The position numbers were made by a program, and so were the translations under genes. Below the pieces are notes generated by a model. It was not told the origin of the DNA. It was given only the letters and a program-made list of their open reading frames with translations, and made no database searches. From Candidatus Berkelbacteria bacterium (lineage in GTDB: Bacteria > Patescibacteriota > UBA1384 > VFKW01): DNA of 7,951 nt. Location: NCBI GenBank assembly GCA_009885355.1, contig VFKW01000122.1, forward strand, positions 1-7,951, read 5' to 3'. This document shows positions 5,701-7,951 of the stretch, one piece after another. How positions within the stretch are numbered: position 1 is the first letter of the stretch; each line of letters opens with the position of its first letter.

Positions 5701-7268
5701 TTGCCAGTTGTACAACGAGCTGGGGTAGTCCGGATAATATATCAACAGACACCGATGGACCTTTTACTTCAGGAGAAACAAGAACATATACTTTAACTTG
5801 CGTCGACCTCGGTGGCGCTACCAAAACAGCCACAGCCACAGCTACTGCCACAACTGGTTTTACCGGCCCTGTGACAGTCACTCTTACTCCAAGCTCATCA
5901 AATGTCTATAAGAATTCATCCACGACCTATACTTTAACTTGGGGTTCTGGCAATGCTTCTGAATGTTCTTCTGGATGGACTAGTAGTAAAGCAATTAGCG
6001 GATCCGGACCAGTTGGACCATTCTCTAGTGCCGGCACATATACATTTATCACTACATGCAGCAACTCAACAAATTCCAACAACGCCACTGCTACATTCAC
6101 CGTCACTGACCCTCCAGCTGGCACGGTCACTGTAACAGCTATACCTGCAAATCCTACCCCCATGTCCACAGTCTTAGTCAATTGGTCAACTACAGACGTA
6201 ATTCCAGGTTCCTGTGTCAGGAGTTGGGCTGGTCCAACCGAAGATACATCCGGCTCTTACTCGCGCACATTATTCCCGGCAAATACATCAGAAACATACA
6301 CTGTCACCTGTAAGGATTTTGCAAATACTTCTCGCACCGGCTCCGCCACCGCCGAGTCATATGTGGAACCCACCGCTAAACTTTATATCAATAATCAACT
6401 TGAGGGTACTGCGACAGGTTACACAGGACCAGGTACATTCCCTTTAACTTGGACCTCGACCAATGCTACTTCTTGTACCCTAAATGGATCAGATGTCGCA
6501 ATAAACAGTGGCCAGTCAGTCGGTCCATTTTCAACCGCAGGCACATATACATATACTCTTATATGTAAAAACACAGCCCACACATCACCTCAATCCGCAG
6601 TCTCCATAAATATCTCCGTCCCAGATGACCCAACATTCGAATTTGATTTAATTACCCTTAGTAATAATCCAAATACTACATATAGTGTCAATGCTAAAGC
6701 AACTAATGTTTTAGAATGTGAAATTTATAGGCAATGGAGTGATGATAATTATTCTATGAGTGCTTGGTTTAAAATAGCAGACTTTTCTTCCAGTGACACA
6801 ACTATTGATGCACAGTACGATGGATTGTCGTGGGGTGGGGAACATCGAAATAATAATTTCTATATGGAATGCAAAGATCTTTCCGGCAATTGGACTGCTC
6901 CTGGTTCTTTTCAATCTTTTCAAACAGCTTATTGGGATGGAATAATAAGAACTTTTCAGTGGGTTCCTACTTTAGCTGATGCTAGTAATTTTCCACCTAT
7001 TTATTATACAACAGGTAAAGTTAATGATACCCGACAAATAGAATATAGCACAGAATTTATGGATAAGTGTTATGGAAGTTGGGATATTGCAGTGCCATTA
7101 TTAATCCCTGGTCTAGGTTTAAAAACTTTATCATTTCCAACAACTGGTTCATTCTCTTATTATCTATATTGTGTAGATAAAAATGGAAAACAATTTTGGA
7201 GCAGTCCATCTGCATCTATAGATATCTCCACAGGCGGCGGCCCATCAGTCACCCCAGCTATTGAATAA
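2661..7268 (+). CDS. Giant pilin-like protein with 14 Cys-paired Ig-like modules
   Basis: 1535 aa. The start is fixed by an in-frame TAA at 2649-2651 and by the leader that follows; no clear Shine-Dalgarno precedes it. Residues 1-12 are a short basic type IV prepilin leader, cleaved by prepilin peptidase before F13 (RA|FTLVE, with Ala at -1 and Glu17 as the +5 Glu). Residues 13-36 form the hydrophobic helix. Residues 37-180 resemble a pilin head with C84 and C144. Residues about 190-1522 hold 14 beta-rich modules of about 80-110 aa, each with one Cys after a W/Y-containing strand and one in a YTLTC-like strand. Cys pairs are 236/296, 357/398, 459/497, 553/595, 657/699, 755/788, 840/879, 934/965, 1017/1047, 1102/1133, 1185/1217, 1272/1302, 1353/1404, 1470/1504. 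There is no C-terminal anchor, sorting motif or second membrane segment. Inference: a pilus-tip or membrane-anchored stalk/adhesin facing outside. The Ig-like fold is judged by eye. Confidence 0.88.
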   Translation: MNTKNNTIRNRAFTLVEMIVVVTIVIILLGIIFFAGKSLRIRARETQVKSDVRSLSLSLLNYSGQKKGKFPISNKSADLPNGRCFEFLKPNDDLNMSRSMNGWTESDKQKYSPTSYALLKSGVINKIPTNPFYPRENTPDNIGNKNGKQYYYYCSNGQNYQVISRLYTKVNYIFEAKQTNEVAERPIVAPALNFTAVNVDTNEEKSVDINNTETNAPTLDIPTDGKFKLKWNVQLPSGKLSDVVFCKAEGQDPIWAPNSGAYYEMRYDSPAFKNNLGGETESLAAMPSEVNYTISCYGFNGDIDASALVRNIKVGHPVDPDEPKMNFAVLQTDLASAAVYTNQHVSVYWDLENVSGCQTASNPAASSWNGPINVVDDPFKETTFNYPIPGTYIYTLACSTGGILPKTVTITVTDPAPLDMKFEIKKSTDPDTKYVENDITIPQDDFVSLKWDVKEAINCTSTWNGTLNVVDGKTSGITPIYGPILAITSPHTFTLTCEDYAGNTSLLIRKVIVDTKPSNTLFINSTFKKITIYKNQTPIPALTWSSSNDTTSCTTTNDNSDNTWDSTFDTTTNHGGTTVLSPFTTTGTFTYSIQCKNAANVLSDEASVIIEVKDVPTPTVDLQVSKGGQNNFTNGPYLSEEDGFINLKWDVKDALSCTTNNWSELIDPINGIPVGTSKGISGLIGALAKPGPYIYSLACKDFTGIDTSPKTVTVNIDPTPAVSLNVDGQPSVSYYKGNSYVPTLYWSASASAVSCEATGDWGGSRGTSGSEPATSLTVIKTYNYLIQCQNSSGVKSNVASASIVVSEAPAGTISLSANPEYLNSGDFTTISYSVTNMAGCAKSGAWSGGVTVDKSGSSSGSNSDGPFGANETRSYTLTCTDFKGTSPSPSKTVTVTSAPHGPIALDLNPISANVYKNPTTTYDLAWKATGAINCSSGWTSKTGVEDSDKVGPFPNEGINSFTTTCSNADPANTVSKTSIFTVTDPPAATLSLSVSPTAPSPGGFVTVTWSFANVASCTTSWGSPDNISTDTDGPFTSGETRTYTLTCVDLGGATKTATATATATTGFTGPVTVTLTPSSSNVYKNSSTTYTLTWGSGNASECSSGWTSSKAISGSGPVGPFSSAGTYTFITTCSNSTNSNNATATFTVTDPPAGTVTVTAIPANPTPMSTVLVNWSTTDVIPGSCVRSWAGPTEDTSGSYSRTLFPANTSETYTVTCKDFANTSRTGSATAESYVEPTAKLYINNQLEGTATGYTGPGTFPLTWTSTNATSCTLNGSDVAINSGQSVGPFSTAGTYTYTLICKNTAHTSPQSAVSINISVPDDPTFEFDLITLSNNPNTTYSVNAKATNVLECEIYRQWSDDNYSMSAWFKIADFSSSDTTIDAQYDGLSWGGEHRNNNFYMECKDLSGNWTAPGSFQSFQTAYWDGIIRTFQWVPTLADASNFPPIYYTTGKVNDTRQIEYSTEFMDKCYGSWDIAVPLLIPGLGLKTLSFPTTGSFSYYLYCVDKNGKQFWSSPSASIDISTGGGPSVTPAIE
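3909..6620 (+). repeat. Five-fold two-module (B-A) super-repeat (residues 417-1320)
   Basis: Two module types alternate. Type B (modules 3, 5, 7, 9, 11) typically has a verb-like FVxLKWDVKxAxxC or FVTVTW strand and a second Cys followed by x-D-[FYL] (CEDY, CKDF, CTDF, CVDL, CKDF). Type A (4, 6, 8, 10, 12) typically has YKN or YKG before the LTW strand and a second Cys followed by x-N (CKN, CQN, CSN, CSN, CKN). The alternation holds for five consecutive pairs, so the protein probably grew by duplication of a two-module unit of about 180 residues. Confidence 0.75.
5826..5855 (+). repeat. In-frame 6-bp microsatellite encoding a Thr-Ala linker
   Basis: Five hexamer units, ACAGCC, ACAGCC, ACAGCT, ACTGCC, ACAACT, encode (TA)4TT at residues 1056-1065, between modules 9 and 10. 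Gain or loss of a unit preserves frame, so the linker length could change by slippage. Confidence 0.75.
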
Positions 7269-7324
7269 CAATATTTCAAACCCACAGCCACCCCCTTCCG
7301 TCTTGCCCTTCCCTCGCATCTAGC

Positions 7325-7340
7325 GTGGGGTAAACTCCAC
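7325..7340. other. Short hairpin downstream of the giant gene
   Basis: GTGGGG (7325-7330) pairs with CTCCAC (7335-7340), with one wobble, around TAAA. No T-run follows, so it is at best a weak terminator. I see no better terminator between the stop at 7268 and here. Confidence 0.3.
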
Positions 7341-7349
7341 TTATATGAA

Positions 7350-7512
7350 GGAGGGTCATCTCAAATCCTTTCCTGCCTGCCCGTCCGTAGCTTCAGCGAA
7401 GGCGGGTCATCCCGAAATCCTCTCTTGCTTGCCCTGTTGTAGCTGAAGCGAAGACGGGTCATCCCGGCCACCTTCTTTTCTGTCATCCCGACCCTGCCTG
7501 CCGGCAGGCGGG
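7350..7512. repeat. Imperfect ~51-bp direct repeats ending in a CCTG/CAGG palindrome
   Basis: Two diverged copies of a ~51-bp unit lie at 7350-7400 and 7401-7452, each starting GG(A/C)GGGTCATC and ending AGCTNNAGCGAA. A third, partial start GACGGGTCATCCCG follows at 7453. The first unit contains CTTC-AGC-GAAG (7391-7401). The tract ends with CCTGCCTGCCGGCAGGCGGG (7493-7512), a relative of the 20-bp palindrome at 148 and 200. Non-coding. Confidence 0.6.
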
Positions 7513-7545
7513 GTCATTCGGGCTTGGGATTTTTCTATATATTTA

Positions 7546-7717
7546 ACTCACCTTACGCACAAAGCCAAATAACAGGTTTGTCATTCTGAACCCGCAGGTG
7601 AAGAATCTAGTGAAACGAGTGCGGCTGATGCCTAGATCCTTCGACTGAGGTCTCAAGATGACAGATATAGGAGTATTAATTTATTGTAATTGTTATATCA
7701 TAGTGCGTAAGGTGAGT
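7546..7717. mobile_element. MITE-like element with 15-bp terminal inverted repeats
   Basis: ACTCACCTTACGCAC (7546-7560) and GTGCGTAAGGTGAGT (7703-7717) are perfect reverse complements. A weaker inner match, ATAACA (7569-7574) with TGTTAT (7691-7696), extends the arms. Inside is a nested hairpin element: TGTCATTCTGA (7579-7589) faces TCAAGATGACA-type sequence (7653-7663), and GAAGAATCTAG (7600-7610) faces CTAGATCCTTC (7632-7642) with one mismatch. The element is 172 bp and has no ORF, as expected for a non-autonomous transposon remnant. I see no clear target-site duplication, and the matching transposase is not in the window. Confidence 0.6.
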
Positions 7718-7737
7718 ACCTAGTACCTGATAACCCA

Positions 7738-7755
7738 AAGGGGCCCCTTCGGGGC
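7738..7755. other. GC-rich hairpin (possible attenuator or terminator)
   Basis: AAGGGGCCCCTT (7738-7749) is a 12-bp palindrome, and GCCCC (7743-7747) can instead pair with GGGGC (7751-7755). It is enclosed by CTAGTA (7720-7725) and TACTAG (7760-7765). It lacks a T-run and directly abuts the -35 box of the next gene. Confidence 0.45.
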
Positions 7756-7784
7756 TTGATACTAGCTTCGCTTTGCGCTATAAT
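7756..7784 (+). promoter_or_regulatory. Promoter of the miaB-like gene
   Basis: A -35 TTGATA (7756-7761, five of six), an exact 17-bp spacer and a perfect -10 TATAAT (7779-7784). Expected transcription start is about 7791-7794, at or within a few bases of the ATG, so the transcript would be leaderless or nearly so. Confidence 0.75.
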
Positions 7785-7793
7785 TACTCTGTT

Positions 7794-7951
7794 ATGAACT
7801 ATTTTATCCAAACCTATGGCTGTCAGTACAATGAATGGGAAGCCGCCCGCATCAATTTTATGTTACAAAAAATCGGTTTTATTGAAACCACCCAAAAAGA
7901 AGCCAATATTATCTTTATCATCGCCTGCTCCGTTCGCCAAACTGCTGTCGA
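7794..7951 (+). CDS. miaB: MiaB-type tRNA methylthiotransferase, N-terminal fragment
   Basis: The first 52 codons are visible; the gene runs off the window. The protein starts MNYFIQTYGCQYNEWEA, which matches the N-terminal (UPF0004/MTTase) domain of radical-SAM methylthiotransferases, whose typical start is YxxTxGCQMNxxDSE. C10 (GCQ) and C45 (ACSVR, where the usual motif is NTCSVR) correspond to two of the three cysteines that bind the auxiliary iron-sulfur cluster; the third and the radical-SAM CxxxCxxC are outside. In the MiaB family the enzyme methylthiolates i6A37 of tRNAs, using SAM. The SVR motif favours MiaB over RimO, but MtaB or another paralogue cannot be excluded from so short a piece. 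No Shine-Dalgarno precedes the ATG; a near-perfect promoter does, at a distance that leaves almost no leader. Confidence 0.85.
   Translation, partial: MNYFIQTYGCQYNEWEAARINFMLQKIGFIETTQKEANIIFIIACSVRQTAV

Larger units (their letters stand above)
3228..7226 (+). repeat. 14 tandem Cys-paired Ig-like modules (residues 190-1522)
   Basis: The modules are diverged at the DNA level but share a layout: a strand ending in a W/Y-containing segment, first Cys, often W within five to ten residues (SGW, SWNG, AWSG), a GPF or similar turn, an aromatic strand with the second Cys, then a TVTV strand and a Pro-rich linker (DPPAGT, SEAPAGT). The first modules (1-2) and last (13-14) are the most diverged. Cys-Cys spacing varies from 30 to 60 residues. 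Confidence 0.8.

Noticed and set aside
5423..5881. 152-aa minus-strand open frame opposite modules 8-10
   Set aside because: A valine/proline-rich shadow of Thr/Gly-rich coding sequence on the other strand; no RBS, no recognisable motif, and the plus-strand modules are clearly real.
7350..7512. CRISPR array
   Set aside because: The direct repeats are imperfect, only two to three in number, without uniform unique spacers, and no cas gene is present.

Overview
The window looks like part of a Candidate Phyla Radiation (Patescibacteria) genome. The reasons are the intergenic spacers filled with short palindromes built on CCTG/CCGG/CAGG and GTCATTCC/GTCATCC units, moderately AT-rich short-leader genes, a hendecad coiled-coil protein of a type common in that group, and an enormous pilin-like surface protein. 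This assignment is inferred from style and not from a marker gene.

Layout, left to right. Positions 1-26 are the 3' end of a tRNA (T-arm, acceptor strand, encoded CCA), followed at once by a perfect hairpin plus T-tract terminator. Positions 61-374 have no convincing gene and hold a composite palindromic repeat (about 115-249) and a weak hairpin/T-run. A minus-strand histidine-phosphatase-family gene follows (375-944); its second catalytic histidine is replaced by serine. A divergent spacer (945-1177) carries a second, truncated copy of the palindromic repeat and a good promoter for a 180-aa hendecad coiled-coil protein (1178-1720). A further promoter drives a 200-aa protein with a signal peptide (1869-2471), unrecognised otherwise.

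After a repeat-rich 189-bp spacer comes the dominant feature: a 1535-aa protein (2661-7268). It has a type IV prepilin leader and N-terminal helix, a pilin-like head, and 14 consecutive Cys-pair beta-sandwich-like modules. At least ten of these fall into two alternating subtypes, arranged as five two-module units. The protein's 30 cysteines all fit a two-per-domain scheme. It is best read as a long filament-associated or cell-surface stalk/adhesin.

The 525-bp spacer behind it (7269-7793) holds imperfect ~51-bp repeats, a ~172-bp MITE-like element with perfect 15-bp terminal inverted repeats and nested hairpins, and a GC hairpin next to a near-consensus promoter. That promoter drives the truncated start of a MiaB-type tRNA methylthiotransferase gene (from 7794), whose mRNA is predicted to be leaderless or nearly so.

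The genes do not form an obvious metabolic pathway. The plausible functional pair is the exported 200-aa protein and the pilin-Ig giant, which are co-directional and have no clear terminator between them. The rest is housekeeping: tRNA, tRNA modification, and a phosphatase-fold protein.
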